Of a stretch of 64,000 nt of DNA, positions 7,574 through 17,042 are shown one piece after another (the first letter of the stretch is position 1; every line of letters starts with the position of its first letter). Source of the stretch: Microcoleus vaginatus_C (GTDB lineage: Bacteria > Cyanobacteriota > Cyanobacteriia > Cyanobacteriales > Microcoleaceae). The position numbers were made by a program, and so were the translations under genes. The notes beneath the pieces are model-generated. The model saw only the letters and a program-made list of their open reading frames with translations, was not told the DNA's origin and made no database searches. The DNA is taken from NCBI GenBank assembly GCA_040004035.1, contig JAMPLN010000007.1; one strand, 5' to 3'.

Positions 7574-9922
7574 TCACCTACTTTGAATCTCTACAAACTT
7601 CTGAAAGAGGGGTACTTGAAAACGATAACCTTCTTCAGTCACCTCCAGCACTTCTTTCTCCACAAGTCTCTGCCATGAACGACTTTCTCTTACCGCTAAA
7701 ACTGGTTCATTGATTAATTTATGCAAAAACTCTCGTTCTGATTCCGTTAATTCTTGATAGCGTTCTCGAAATGCAGCCCCCCCTTGTTCCAAACTTGTGA
7801 GAATTGCAGCCTGCACGTTTTCTGCTGCTAATTGCCTTTGTTTTTCCTGATTTAACCGCGCATTTTCTCTGTTTATTGCATTCAGGCTATCGACAAGTAC
7901 GCGACACATCAGTTGTACATAATAAGGCTGACACCGGGTTAAGTAAATAATTTCATCAATCGCGCCCTCTGTATAAATGTCGGGAAAATCATCAATAGGA
8001 TTCCGAATTAAATCCCGCGCCTCTGATTCCTGCAAATACGTCATCCGTAAAGATTGTGTATTAATCAAATAATCGTTCCAATAAGGATTTAGTTCGTCCA
8101 AAGTATGGGAACCGCTGAATAGCAAAATCCAATTAGCGCGGTTCTGCAAAATGTAGCGCAAAAAGTTCAGGGGCGATCGACTTCCGGTATCCCTTACTAC
8201 TTCTTCCAACCGCTCAAACTCGTCCATACACAACAAAAATCGCTTTACCGGCGCAAATCTTTCAATTTGCACAAACCATTTTTGGAGAGCCATAAACGGA
8301 TCAATCTTTAGCGATTCTCTGTCAATGGCGGGTAATTGCAAATTGCGGTTGCGCCGCGCCGCTTCCACAATTTCATCAGCGATAAACTCGGCTAAACCGC
8401 TCAAGGTTCTTGTCATTGCGGCACCCTGAAAGTCGATCGACAACGGCACTAATTCTGAGCCAACTTTTTGAGGTAAAAACTTGAGGGCGGAGGTTTTTCC
8501 GGTGCGACGGCCTCCATACAGCAACAATACAGGTGGTGGAGAGGAACGAGCCAAAGACTCGATTTCTCGAAATACGTCCAAACGCCCTTTGAAGCGACTG
8601 CTAGAATTTTCTGGGTTGAGGGCTGGTCCAGCGACATAAACTTGCGGGATTTCTGCTGAATCTAAAGCTGCTTCCTCTAGAGTTTGTCGGGATGTTTCTA
8701 AGATACTCAGCCACCGCTGCACAATGCTGCCAAAGCTGGTGGCTAAAGCTGCATTTTTGCGTAAAACCAGACTTTCTCGCAAACGATTGAGTTTAGTCAC
8801 AGGTGTCGCCAGCATTTCGGATTGAAGGTAGGCAGAACTAGCATTTTCGGCAGCGCGGACATCTTGGCTGATTGCCAAAAATTCAGGTAGTACGGAACCG
8901 ATTTCGGCTGGCGGTGGTGAGGGTATCCAGGCAAGTTGTTCGGTAATGGCAACAATATCGTGAGAGTTTTGACAGCGGTTAAGGGTATCAATGGCAATTT
9001 CCACCATTGCTTTTAATGCTACTTTCTGTTGGTTAGTTGAGTCGATTAGATAATCGATGGTTTGTTGGGCTGCAACTGGGTTCTGGTGATAAGCTTTGAC
9101 GATAAAAGAGTCCATCCAAGGAATCGGTAAGTGAATGAGTTGGTCGAAGTACGGTGGCAAACGCCGCAGCCATTTTGCCTTGTCTCCTTCTGGCACAAAC
9201 TGCCACAGGAAAAACATCGACAATAATTCTGGAATCCAGAAATAAACCTGCAAAATGCCGAGAATGAACGCCACATTTAACGCCAAACTGAACGCCACAC
9301 CCAACGTCACGCCCAACGCAAAACTGGACGCCCCACTGGACAGCACACCGAATGCCATACCTAACACTACATTTAACCCAACACCTAACATCACACCTAA
9401 CCCCACATCCCTTGCCACATCCCCTGCTACATCCCCCACCATCCAATCAACCTCAAATTGAATTAAATATTGTAGGAGAACGATGTGTGGAATCAATTGC
9501 GTTAGTTCCGGTGAGAATATCAGACAAATAATTATCAAAAAGCTCATACTGAAAACCATTGATATAATTTGTTTTAACCAGTTTCTCAAACTACTATCAA
9601 TACTAATAATTAGCCAGTTTCCCAATTGCAATATCATCGTAAAAATACTGAAATACGACGAAGTAAATATTATAATTGAAACCGAATAAATGATGAAAAA
9701 TAAGCTTACAGTAACTATAGTGAGTGCTGCTTTTAAAAACCTGAATTGCTCTGCATACCGCCGCAACTTAGGATTAGCCCTAAACTCCGCCCGCATAGTA
9801 AAAGGATTAGTATTAGGTTTCAAATCAGGATGAATGTCCCGCAGCCATTCCGCCCAAGTAAAAGGTTTAAAGTAAATCCAGTAGAGAAGTCGAACACATT
9901 CAGCTAAATAATTCCCATTCAT
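7574..9922 (-). CDS. membrane STAND/AAA-like ATPase
   Basis: A protein of about 782 residues with no named family I can assign firmly. The N-terminus (about 1-60: YLAECVRLLYWIYFKPFTW, then WLRDIHPDLKP) is followed by several hydrophobic helices and a Gly-Val repeat stretch (LGVMLGVGLNVVLGMAFGV, about 180-240). After a linker of helices, an ATPase domain begins near 455 (FKGRLDVFREIESL) with Walker A GGRRTGKTS and Walker B FLLCMDEFE, then the ESEARDLIRNP and CQPYYVQLMCR segments typical of STAND or AAA_16-type ATPases, and a C-terminal winged-helix-like part (TESEREFLHKL). I chose the ATG at 9922; a GTG at 9940 in frame would overlap the upstream gene by 11 bases. The adjoining upstream gene is a second ATPase. 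A signalling or conflict role is inference. Confidence 0.75.
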   Translation of the reverse strand: MNGNYLAECVRLLYWIYFKPFTWAEWLRDIHPDLKPNTNPFTMRAEFRANPKLRRYAEQFRFLKAALTIVTVSLFFIIYSVSIIIFTSSYFSIFTMILQLGNWLIISIDSSLRNWLKQIISMVFSMSFLIIICLIFSPELTQLIPHIVLLQYLIQFEVDWMVGDVAGDVARDVGLGVMLGVGLNVVLGMAFGVLSSGASSFALGVTLGVAFSLALNVAFILGILQVYFWIPELLSMFFLWQFVPEGDKAKWLRRLPPYFDQLIHLPIPWMDSFIVKAYHQNPVAAQQTIDYLIDSTNQQKVALKAMVEIAIDTLNRCQNSHDIVAITEQLAWIPSPPPAEIGSVLPEFLAISQDVRAAENASSAYLQSEMLATPVTKLNRLRESLVLRKNAALATSFGSIVQRWLSILETSRQTLEEAALDSAEIPQVYVAGPALNPENSSSRFKGRLDVFREIESLARSSPPPVLLLYGGRRTGKTSALKFLPQKVGSELVPLSIDFQGAAMTRTLSGLAEFIADEIVEAARRNRNLQLPAIDRESLKIDPFMALQKWFVQIERFAPVKRFLLCMDEFERLEEVVRDTGSRSPLNFLRYILQNRANWILLFSGSHTLDELNPYWNDYLINTQSLRMTYLQESEARDLIRNPIDDFPDIYTEGAIDEIIYLTRCQPYYVQLMCRVLVDSLNAINRENARLNQEKQRQLAAENVQAAILTSLEQGGAAFRERYQELTESEREFLHKLINEPVLAVRESRSWQRLVEKEVLEVTEEGYRFQVPLFQKFVEIQSR

Positions 9923-9929
9923 ATTTATC

Positions 9930-11063
9930 TTAACTATCACACCACTTCGCTAAAACTGGACTCAAACTGCCACACAAGAACTTTTTAAACAAATCAAAAA
10001 ACTCATTTTCAGGAACGATCCGTGCGACACACATAATCGCCACAATTATCAAACTCAGACCCATTAGCCAAGTAAATATGTCATCCAATTTCAGCCCGAA
10101 ACGTTTAGTTAAATTGCCTACCCCAATTGGCATATCCCAGACTACCCAGCGCAGCAAATACCAAAACTTCTGAGGGCGCTTTGGTCGAGTTGGCAATTGT
10201 AAAACTGCCCTAGCTTGGTCTTGAAACTTCTGCTTTGCCCACTTCACATCTTTACAATATTGTTGCGCTTCCCAAAGATATTTTCCCGCTAATTGCAAAA
10301 GCACAGGATGCTGTTTGCCCCACTGCAAAGCTAGACGCTGATTTGTTTGAGTTAAAGCTGGTATAGCCCCTGCTATTGTTCCTTTAGGCAACTCGACCAA
10401 TTTTTGAGCTTCTGCTTCTGAAAACTTTTCCAATAACCAGAATGAACCGACGTTGAAAAAAGAAGAGGTCAGTTTATATTTGGTGCGGTAGGAATCAAGA
10501 GTTTCTAGAGAGACTAATACCAACATCATCGCGCTATTGTTGATTAAGGAGTGAAGATTGTCATAAAAACCTTCATCAAATTTTTCGCGATAACTCTCCT
10601 GAAACAGCGCTTCAAATTTATCTATACATAACACGGGTAATATTTTCTGTGCCTCACAAAGTCTAATGGCTTTAGCAAAGGTACTGCGATTCCAATCGAC
10701 CGCTTGAAAAGCTGTAACTAAACTTGGCTTGGCTTGAATAACTGGCACTTCGCTCAACTTTTGAGCAACTGCTTGATAGAAAGTATTTTCTTCTTGGCAT
10801 TCACCATCTTGAAATGATAAATAAATGACCGCATAACGACTCGAAGCGTATTGAGGATGATTGCGACAAATTTGATAAAAACGCCAAAGTAGGGATGACT
10901 TGCCAATTTTATGTGGTCCCACAATATTAACGCTGGTTGGCTGTGGGCCTGTCATCTGAGATTGAATAAATCTTAGTTCCTCTTGGCGCCCCACAAAGCA
11001 ATCGGGCTTTTTCAGCATAGAGGGTGCAGAAAACGGACAGGGAGATGGCGAAGGGGGGGCCAT
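9930..11063 (-). CDS. STAND/AAA-like ATPase with C-terminal membrane helix
   Basis: A 377-residue protein. After a Pro/Ser-rich lead it begins CFVGRQEELRFIQSQM, the usual entry to AAA_16/STAND ATPase domains, then Walker A GPHKIGKSSLLW and Walker B ILPVLCIDKFEAL; the Walker B Glu is replaced by Lys (DK instead of DE), so hydrolysis may be weak. The FSEAEAQKLVELP and HPVLLQLAGKYLWEA segments match the sensor region of the same class. A hydrophobic helix near 325-347 should anchor the C-terminus. The gene ends 7 bases before the chosen start of the next ATPase, so the two are almost certainly co-transcribed. One may sense and the other act, or they may form a mixed oligomer; neither is shown by the sequence. 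Confidence 0.75.
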   Translation of the reverse strand: MAPPSPSPCPFSAPSMLKKPDCFVGRQEELRFIQSQMTGPQPTSVNIVGPHKIGKSSLLWRFYQICRNHPQYASSRYAVIYLSFQDGECQEENTFYQAVAQKLSEVPVIQAKPSLVTAFQAVDWNRSTFAKAIRLCEAQKILPVLCIDKFEALFQESYREKFDEGFYDNLHSLINNSAMMLVLVSLETLDSYRTKYKLTSSFFNVGSFWLLEKFSEAEAQKLVELPKGTIAGAIPALTQTNQRLALQWGKQHPVLLQLAGKYLWEAQQYCKDVKWAKQKFQDQARAVLQLPTRPKRPQKFWYLLRWVVWDMPIGVGNLTKRFGLKLDDIFTWLMGLSLIIVAIMCVARIVPENEFFDLFKKFLCGSLSPVLAKWCDS

Positions 11064-11148
11064 AGAGTTATTTGACTAGAGGAGAAGCGGACTCGTATAT
11101 TTATAATACATTATAATGCTGTAGAACATGGCTCAGTCCGCCAGTCCG

Positions 11149-11275
11149 CAAGATGCCTGTTCTACAACATATCAAATTCTTGTGGAACAGGCATCTTGCC
11201 CGCCCAAAGAAACAGGCAAGATGCCTGTTCCACAACCTATCAATTTCTTGTGGGGTGGGCATCTTGCCCGCCCCA
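11149..11275. repeat. two 59-base inverted-repeat units
   Basis: Two near-identical units (11149-11207 and 11217-11275) each begin GCAAGATGCCTGTT, pass through ACAA-CTATCAA-TTCTTGTGG and end GGCATCTTGCCCGCCC, so each can fold into a hairpin. They fill the gap between the ATPase operon start and the end of dapL. Shorter relatives occur at 6591-6620. They look like non-autonomous intergenic elements. Confidence 0.8.
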
Positions 11276-11297
11276 AAAAGACTTATCTCGCGCCTTT

Positions 11298-12536
11298 TTA
11301 CACCTTAAACTTCTCCACAATTCGTCTCATCGCTTCTTCCACATTCTCCCGACTATTAAACGCCGAAATGCGGAAATAACCCTCACCCGCCGCACCAAAA
11401 CCAGAACCGGGTGTTCCCACCACATTGCAAGTTTCCAGCAACTTCTGAAAGAAATCCCAACTCGACAAACCATGAGGCGTTTTCACCCACACATAAGGTG
11501 CATTTTCGCCACCAAAAACCTCGATTCCCGCCGCTGTCAATTTCTCGCGAATAATCGCAGCATTTTCCATGTAAAAATTGACTAATGCTTGAATTTGTGC
11601 CTTGCCAGCCTCAGAATAAACCGCCTCAGCACCGCGCTGCACGATGTAAGAAACACCGTTAAACTTAGTAGATTGGCGGCGGTTCCACAACTTCCAAATT
11701 TCGACATCGGAACCATCTGCTGCTTTTCCAGTCAAAGTCTTCGGTACAACTGTTAGCGCACAGCGAGTACCCGTAAAACCAGCATTTTTGGAAAAAGAAC
11801 GAAATTCGATCGCACAATCCCGCGCCCCTTCAATTTCGTAGATAGAATGCGGTAAACTCGGATCGGTAATATACGCTTCGTAGGCCGCATCGAAGAAAAT
11901 AATCGAACCGTTAGCTTTAGCATAATTTACCCAAGCTTGCAAGTGTTCCTTGGTTGCAGTTGCCCCCGTCGGGTTATTCGGAAAACACAAGTAAATTAAA
12001 TCGACTTTTTTGTCGGTGGGAATTTCCGCAGTAAAATTGTTTTCCGCTGTAATTGGCAGGTAAACTAAGCCGCCGTATTCGCCATTTTCGTTCGCATCTC
12101 CCGTGTGCCCGGCCATCACGTTAGTGTCTACATACACCGGATAAACTGGATCGGTAACTGCGATCGTGTTATTGTTGCCAAAGATATCGAGAATATTGCC
12201 ACAATCGCACTTAGAACCATCAGAAATAAAGATTTCCGAAGCATCAACATCGCATCCCCGCGACTTGAAATCGTGCTCGGCAATTTTCTCCCGCAGCCAC
12301 TCATAACCTTGTTCCGGGCCGTATCCTTTAAAGGTATCCCGCGAGCCCATGTCTTCCACCGCCTTCACCATCGCCTCCCGACAAGCAGCCGGTAGCGGTT
12401 CCGTCACGTCGCCAATCCCCAGCCGAATGATGGGCGCTTCGGGATTCGCCTCTGCATAGGCTTTCACCCTGCGCCCAATTTCGGGAAACAGGTAGCCAGC
12501 TTTGAGTTTGAGGTAGTTGTCGTTGATAGTTGCCAT
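11298..12536 (-). CDS. dapL: LL-diaminopimelate aminotransferase
   Basis: DapL converts tetrahydrodipicolinate directly to LL-diaminopimelate with glutamate as amino donor, the lysine/peptidoglycan route of cyanobacteria, plants and chlamydiae. The 412-residue class I/II PLP aminotransferase shows LGIGDVTEPLP near the N-terminus, CFPNNPTGA for substrate binding, the SFSKNAGFTGTR segment with the PLP Lys (about 250), and VGTPGSGFG-AGEGYFR at the C-terminus. I start at the ATG at 12536 (MATINDNYLKLK), the family's usual N-terminus; an in-frame extension to 12590 has no conserved residues. Single gene, divergent from the unknown gene at 12800. Confidence 0.96.
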   Translation of the reverse strand: MATINDNYLKLKAGYLFPEIGRRVKAYAEANPEAPIIRLGIGDVTEPLPAACREAMVKAVEDMGSRDTFKGYGPEQGYEWLREKIAEHDFKSRGCDVDASEIFISDGSKCDCGNILDIFGNNNTIAVTDPVYPVYVDTNVMAGHTGDANENGEYGGLVYLPITAENNFTAEIPTDKKVDLIYLCFPNNPTGATATKEHLQAWVNYAKANGSIIFFDAAYEAYITDPSLPHSIYEIEGARDCAIEFRSFSKNAGFTGTRCALTVVPKTLTGKAADGSDVEIWKLWNRRQSTKFNGVSYIVQRGAEAVYSEAGKAQIQALVNFYMENAAIIREKLTAAGIEVFGGENAPYVWVKTPHGLSSWDFFQKLLETCNVVGTPGSGFGAAGEGYFRISAFNSRENVEEAMRRIVEKFKV

Positions 12537-12799
12537 AGTTCGATCGCTACAAATGTCGTAGAATAGCTTACTCCCAATTGTCTCTCTCAAGCAGCAGCAA
12601 GTTCGGCAACCAGCAGTGTACGGGATTGAACGGATTTAACGGATGGATGTTCAGCCAAGAGAAAGATTTTCCCCACTCGGACACTCAAACACTCCGCCAA
12701 TCCGCTATTACAGGCAATCTGCGTAGTTGCTCACCAGCCATTGACCAAAAAATCAAATCAGCTTGTATAATCAAAATAGTGTGCAGCGCAGAAACAATT

Positions 12800-13891
12800 A
12801 TGGACGAGATCGAGTACGCCAAACTCTATCAAGAACTGGCGGCAATTCTGAATGAGTTTAATTTGGGTTGGGTAGTTGAACAAGTAGCCGATACTGTAGA
12901 GATAGGGAAAGTAATAGAAGAGCGATCGCTCAAAAGAAAAACACCCCTGCTCAAGATAGAAGATTATACCGCAAAAGAACAACTTTTGCTGTTAATTGAT
13001 GCTGTCGAGCAAGCGACTGTGAACACTTCCGAAATGGAAGACGAAATTGCTTATTTCTTGAAAGTAGAATCAGAAACCTCTCCCCTCGGCACAAAAATTA
13101 CCTTTGCCAATTCAGGTGGCGAAACTGCCAAAACAATCGAGTTTACTTCCAGCGTCACAGCCCCCCGCCACAAACAGGCGATCGCCCTCAAGCACTTGCT
13201 CGAAAAACTGCCTTCCGGGCCGAGCAACTACGCCATCAATTCCGAAATTAAAAGCAAATTAAAAAACTCGATCGATCCAGACTTCAACGGAGTCGCAGAA
13301 CAATCAAGCATTTTTGACGCTTACCTATTCACCATCCTGCTAAAAGCAGTTGCTAATGAAGGGGGTAATATTTATTATAACAATGTTTTAGACGACGAAA
13401 CACCGAGATATTTAACATTTAGAAAAACAGCGGGAAAAATCCACGGAACTGCACATCCATACACTCATGCTGTTGTGGAATTTCCCGACAAACCAGCCCT
13501 GGAAGTTCACCTAGGAGTAAAAGTCCAAGGTAGAGCCGGAGTTCTGCACAACTGTAATGTTTTAATTTTGTACCAAAAAGAAGCGAATATCTGCCGCTTG
13601 CTCAACCGCGAACCCCGGCACTCGCAAGTAATTTTAGCAGTAAAATCGGAACACAGCACCTCAGAACTTAAACTAGAAATGGCTGGTGCTTTTATCGGCT
13701 TAGCCTCAGACATTCGCTACGAAGGCGGCAGCTATTTCATTTCTAACAGTTACTCCCAACCCGTAGCAAAACTGCTAACTACCGCTCGCAAAAAATGGGA
13801 ACTAAACATTTTTCCTAGAGCCACAAACGATGTCCACCGGCTCATGTACTCATTTCAAACTATCTTTAAAGACTTTAAGGCCAGAAACTAA
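12800..13891 (+). CDS. protein of unknown function
   Basis: A 363-residue soluble protein I do not recognise. I start at the ATG at 12800, which opens on a well-formed helix (MDEIEYAKLYQELAAIL); the frame is open back to 12578 but that part reads as non-coding, including an AACGGATTTAACGGATG repeat-like string. Residues about 1-130 look helical. The C-terminal half holds alternating strands, including VVEFPDKPALEVHLGVKVQG, then AGVLHNCNVLIL. This order (Glu-x-His ... His-x-Cys-x-x-x-x-L) is loosely like a PD-(D/E)XK nuclease core, but the expected acidic residue is Asn here, so the nuclease idea is weak. Standing alone, divergent from dapL. Confidence 0.6.
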   Translation: MDEIEYAKLYQELAAILNEFNLGWVVEQVADTVEIGKVIEERSLKRKTPLLKIEDYTAKEQLLLLIDAVEQATVNTSEMEDEIAYFLKVESETSPLGTKITFANSGGETAKTIEFTSSVTAPRHKQAIALKHLLEKLPSGPSNYAINSEIKSKLKNSIDPDFNGVAEQSSIFDAYLFTILLKAVANEGGNIYYNNVLDDETPRYLTFRKTAGKIHGTAHPYTHAVVEFPDKPALEVHLGVKVQGRAGVLHNCNVLILYQKEANICRLLNREPRHSQVILAVKSEHSTSELKLEMAGAFIGLASDIRYEGGSYFISNSYSQPVAKLLTTARKKWELNIFPRATNDVHRLMYSFQTIFKDFKARN

Positions 13892-13892
13892 C

Positions 13893-13997
13893 ATCAGGGA
13901 ATTGGGAATTGGGCATCGGGCATCGGGAATTGGGGATGGGAAGTAGTTAGTGTAGGACTTATGCGTAAATACCAAAGAAACCTGGTTTTTTACCAGG
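13893..13997. repeat. GGGAATT/GGGCATC heptamer array plus GAAACC-TTTTTT-hairpin
   Basis: From 13898 to about 13941 there are imperfect heptamers (GGGAATT, GGGCATC, GGGGATG). Then 13971-13997 reads ACCAAAGAAACCTGG, TTTTTTA, CCAGG, a small hairpin of the same family as 61057-61080 (ACCAAAGAAACCGGG). Confidence 0.7.
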
Positions 13998-14112
13998 ATT
14001 CAACGCTCAAATCCAGTATTTAGTAAAAGAAACGGTTTCTGCGTCTAGGACTATAGTGGCTAGTGGTTACTGGTTAGTAGTTTTTCTAATAACAAATAAA
14101 AAACAACAAATT

Positions 14113-14160
14113 ACCAATGCCCCATGCCCCATGCCCAATCCCCCATGCTCCATCCCCAAT
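14113..14160 (+). repeat. CCCCATGC heptamer/octamer array
   Basis: A short tandem array of CCCCATGC-, CCCAATC- and CCATCCC-type units lies just upstream of the DUF3352 gene, which it does not reach. It is the complementary-strand form of the array at 13898-13941. Confidence 0.75.
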
Positions 14161-14199
14161 ATAATTTATGATGTTGCGAGCACCCGAACCTTACGAATA

Positions 14200-15969
14200 A
14201 TGTTTAAGAAAGATAAATCTTCCCTGCTGTTTACGATCGGAGCCGCCACACTTCTGATCGGTTTAGGCTTTGTCACCTACTACCTCGTCATTTCCCGTGG
14301 GCCCGCCAAAGATTTGCCGGCGGGGGCAACGGTTGTCCCGCAAGATACGATGATGGCCCTATCCATCACCACCGATGAATCCCAGTGGAATAGACTGCGA
14401 GAGTTTGGCACGCCGGAGTCAAAAGCTTCGTTTGAGAGGTTTTTAAGCGAAATGCGCGATCGCCTCCTCACAAGCAACGGCTACGCCTACCAGCAAGACA
14501 TTCAACCCTGGGTGGGTAACACAGCAATGGTAGCCTTTCTCCGCAACAAAATAGCTATACCAGCCCCCTCGCCGGCACCCAACACGCCCCCATCTCCGCC
14601 AATTCAACAGTCAGTGGCAATTATCTTGCCAATTGCCAACCCGCTCAAAGCCAAAGAATTATTAGCAAAACCCAGACCCCTCAGCCAAGGAAAAATAGTT
14701 GAGCGTAATTATAAAGGCGTGCAAGTCACAGAAACTCAAGGCGTACCCGATCGCAATTTCTCAGTCGCGGTATTGGGAACCAGGTATCTAGCAGTCACCA
14801 CAGATCCTAGCGCTACAGACAGAATAATCGACACCTACAAAGGCGAACCTTCCCTAGCCAAAACCCCTGGCTATGGAGACGCCATAGACAAAATAAAAAG
14901 TCCGGGCGCCTTCGGTCAAATCTACGTCAATATGCCCGTTGCCGCCGCCTATGCTGCCGCCAACTCAGCCCGTGAAATTTCACCGGAAAACCTCGAAAAA
15001 CTGCAACAAAATCAAGGATTTGCCACCACAGCGACGCTGGATGTAGAAGGAATTGCCTTCAAATCAGTCTCTTGGCTAAAACCAGATTCTACCAGAAGGA
15101 TAGCAGTAGAAAACAATGCTCTAAAAATGGTTAACCGCCTGCCAAGCAATACAATAATGATGGTATCCGGCGGCAACTTGCAGCGTTTGTGGCAAGACTA
15201 CGTATTGGGAGCCGATGCGAACCCGATTTCCCCGATTAATCCCCAAGTTTTACGCACAGGTTTAAAATCGACTACCGGCTTGGATTTAGATAAAGACTTG
15301 ATGAACTGGATGGCGGGAGAATTTTCTCTATCATTAATACCAGCCCCCGCCCAGAATCCCAGAGACAAATTTGCTGCCGGATTTGTATTTATGGTGGAAA
15401 CAAACAACCAGGGCGCCGCCAACAAATCCCTGAAACAGCTTGATGAAACGATGAAAACTAAAGGGTTTAGAGTGGAGGAAATTAAAGTCGGCGGCAAACC
15501 GGCAATTAAATGGACATCGCCGTTTGGAGGGATTACGGTAACTCGCGGTTGGATGAACGATGTAATGTTTATGACAGTAGGAGCTCCCGTGGTTGATGCG
15601 ATCGTTCCGGCACCGAAAAGTCCGCTTTTAAGCAGCGAACTGTTCCAGAAAACTGTACGATCGCAACTTCAGCCCCACAACGGCAATTTTTTCATCGACA
15701 CCGAGAGTGCGTTTAACCCGAAAAACCTAGCTTTACCGGAGTTTCCTCCCAGCCAAAAAATGTGGATTGATGCCACGCGGTCGATCGGCGTTACAGCAGC
15801 CGTCATTGGCGATCGTACCACCCGTTACGACGCTTTTGTCGGTCTCAAAAAATCCACCCAATCCACTCCTTCTGCAAATCCTTCACGCAGTCTTGCTTCA
15901 CCGAGTCCTGCTTCACCGCGCCCTGTTTCACCCAGTCCCTCGCCCACTGTCCAAACTTCACCCAATTAA
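14200..15969 (+). CDS. DUF3352 domain protein, membrane anchored
   Basis: A 589-residue protein with one N-terminal membrane helix (about 8-30, LLFTIGAATLLIGLGFVTYY), so most of it should lie outside the cytoplasmic membrane. The bulk (about 40-545) matches the cyanobacterial DUF3352 family: LPAGATVVPQDTMMALSIT at the start, FLSEMRDRLL, a WVGNTAMVAFL segment, and AVTTDPSATDRIIDTYKG. The function of the family is unknown. A Pro/Ser tail (about 550-589, repeated SPSPASPRPVSPSPS) ends the protein. I start at the ATG at 14200, directly before the membrane helix; the frame is open back to 14056 but that part lies over the CCCCATGC repeat array. No operon partner. Confidence 0.82.
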   Translation: MFKKDKSSLLFTIGAATLLIGLGFVTYYLVISRGPAKDLPAGATVVPQDTMMALSITTDESQWNRLREFGTPESKASFERFLSEMRDRLLTSNGYAYQQDIQPWVGNTAMVAFLRNKIAIPAPSPAPNTPPSPPIQQSVAIILPIANPLKAKELLAKPRPLSQGKIVERNYKGVQVTETQGVPDRNFSVAVLGTRYLAVTTDPSATDRIIDTYKGEPSLAKTPGYGDAIDKIKSPGAFGQIYVNMPVAAAYAAANSAREISPENLEKLQQNQGFATTATLDVEGIAFKSVSWLKPDSTRRIAVENNALKMVNRLPSNTIMMVSGGNLQRLWQDYVLGADANPISPINPQVLRTGLKSTTGLDLDKDLMNWMAGEFSLSLIPAPAQNPRDKFAAGFVFMVETNNQGAANKSLKQLDETMKTKGFRVEEIKVGGKPAIKWTSPFGGITVTRGWMNDVMFMTVGAPVVDAIVPAPKSPLLSSELFQKTVRSQLQPHNGNFFIDTESAFNPKNLALPEFPPSQKMWIDATRSIGVTAAVIGDRTTRYDAFVGLKKSTQSTPSANPSRSLASPSPASPRPVSPSPSPTVQTSPN

Positions 15970-16143
15970 CTCTTAAATCCTTCCACAAATCCGCCTCTAC
16001 ACCCCCTTAAATACCAATAGGGCGATCGATTAAAACCGAAAAGCAGCCGAGCGAAATCGGCCATAGTGGACTTGACTACAAGAGGGAAATAGAGCCGGAC
16101 TTAAGTAGTTTTACTTCACAAAACATCACACAAAAAAAACCCA

Positions 16144-16176
16144 AAACCCGGTTTTTTATTTAAATAAACCGGGTTT
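16144..16176. repeat. AAACCCGGTTT ... AAACCGGGTTT inverted repeat
   Basis: Eleven-base arms flank an A/T loop. The arms are the same motif as at 41877-41938 and 61066-61125. It lies about 175 bases after the DUF3352 gene and could terminate it. Confidence 0.7.
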
Positions 16177-17019
16177 CTAAACACCCTAACAATTTAAATT
16201 CCTGAAGAATAATTCAGAATTCAGGAGCCAGAATCCAGAAGGGATTCTGTGCGACAGGATGGAGAATCGAGGTTTAAAGCCCCAGATTTTAATCGTGGGT
16301 CACAAAAAAATATTTCCGTGACCGTTAACCCTCACTTCAGGCATGGGGTATTCTGAATTCTGAATTCTGTCTTCTGATTCTTTCTCATTTCTTCTTTTCA
16401 TAATTTTAATTTTGGGCAAGTGTCGAGTATTTTTTGTTGGATATAAAATATTGGGGGATGTTTCCTGGTCAGCCTTGGACGCAGGAACGTAGTTTTTGAA
16501 CCCCGATACTTCCTTCCTACTCTCAATAATAGTTAAAAAACCGGGTTTCTAGGGGTGGGAGTGCCTCTAGGAAGGCCGTTTTTGTTTCTTTTAATATGTC
16601 ATGCGGAAGATACAGAGCCGAGGAATTTAGAGTTATATTTAGATTGTGGAGAAGCTACGCTGAAAAAATCGCAAAATCAGACGCCAATTCTACCCATTGA
16701 GTCCTGAATGCACTTGCAGTCAGAAACCCGGTTGCTTCATAAATATAGCGTCTTCAACCGTTCCGAACAACCTCTGCCGATCTTGGCATTCCTAGTCAGC
16801 ACCTGTACAACATCGGAACGTGCAGTCAAGCGTCTTAACTGACTAATTTCATCTGGTCATGACACCATGATGTAAACGCCAGCATTATGCACTGTCGAAG
16901 GCGATTAAGTAACGAGTGAACAGGTTTATAGCCAAGCGTATCGCTTTCCTAACAAGGGAACGTGAACATTTACCAGGCCAACCTTACTGAGTAATAAAAG
17001 TGACAGAATAGCTCACAAA

Positions 17020-17042
17020 TACCCCTCGGCAAATGAGGGGTA
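17020..17042 (+). terminator. hairpin TACCCCTC-GAGGGGTA, end of a possible RNA
   Basis: A perfect 8-base stem with a 7-base loop (GGCAAAT). It is followed by AGATTTCC, not a clean T-run, so an intrinsic terminator is only possible. It closes the 16760-17060 block and lies 149 bases before the start of the next gene. Confidence 0.35.
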
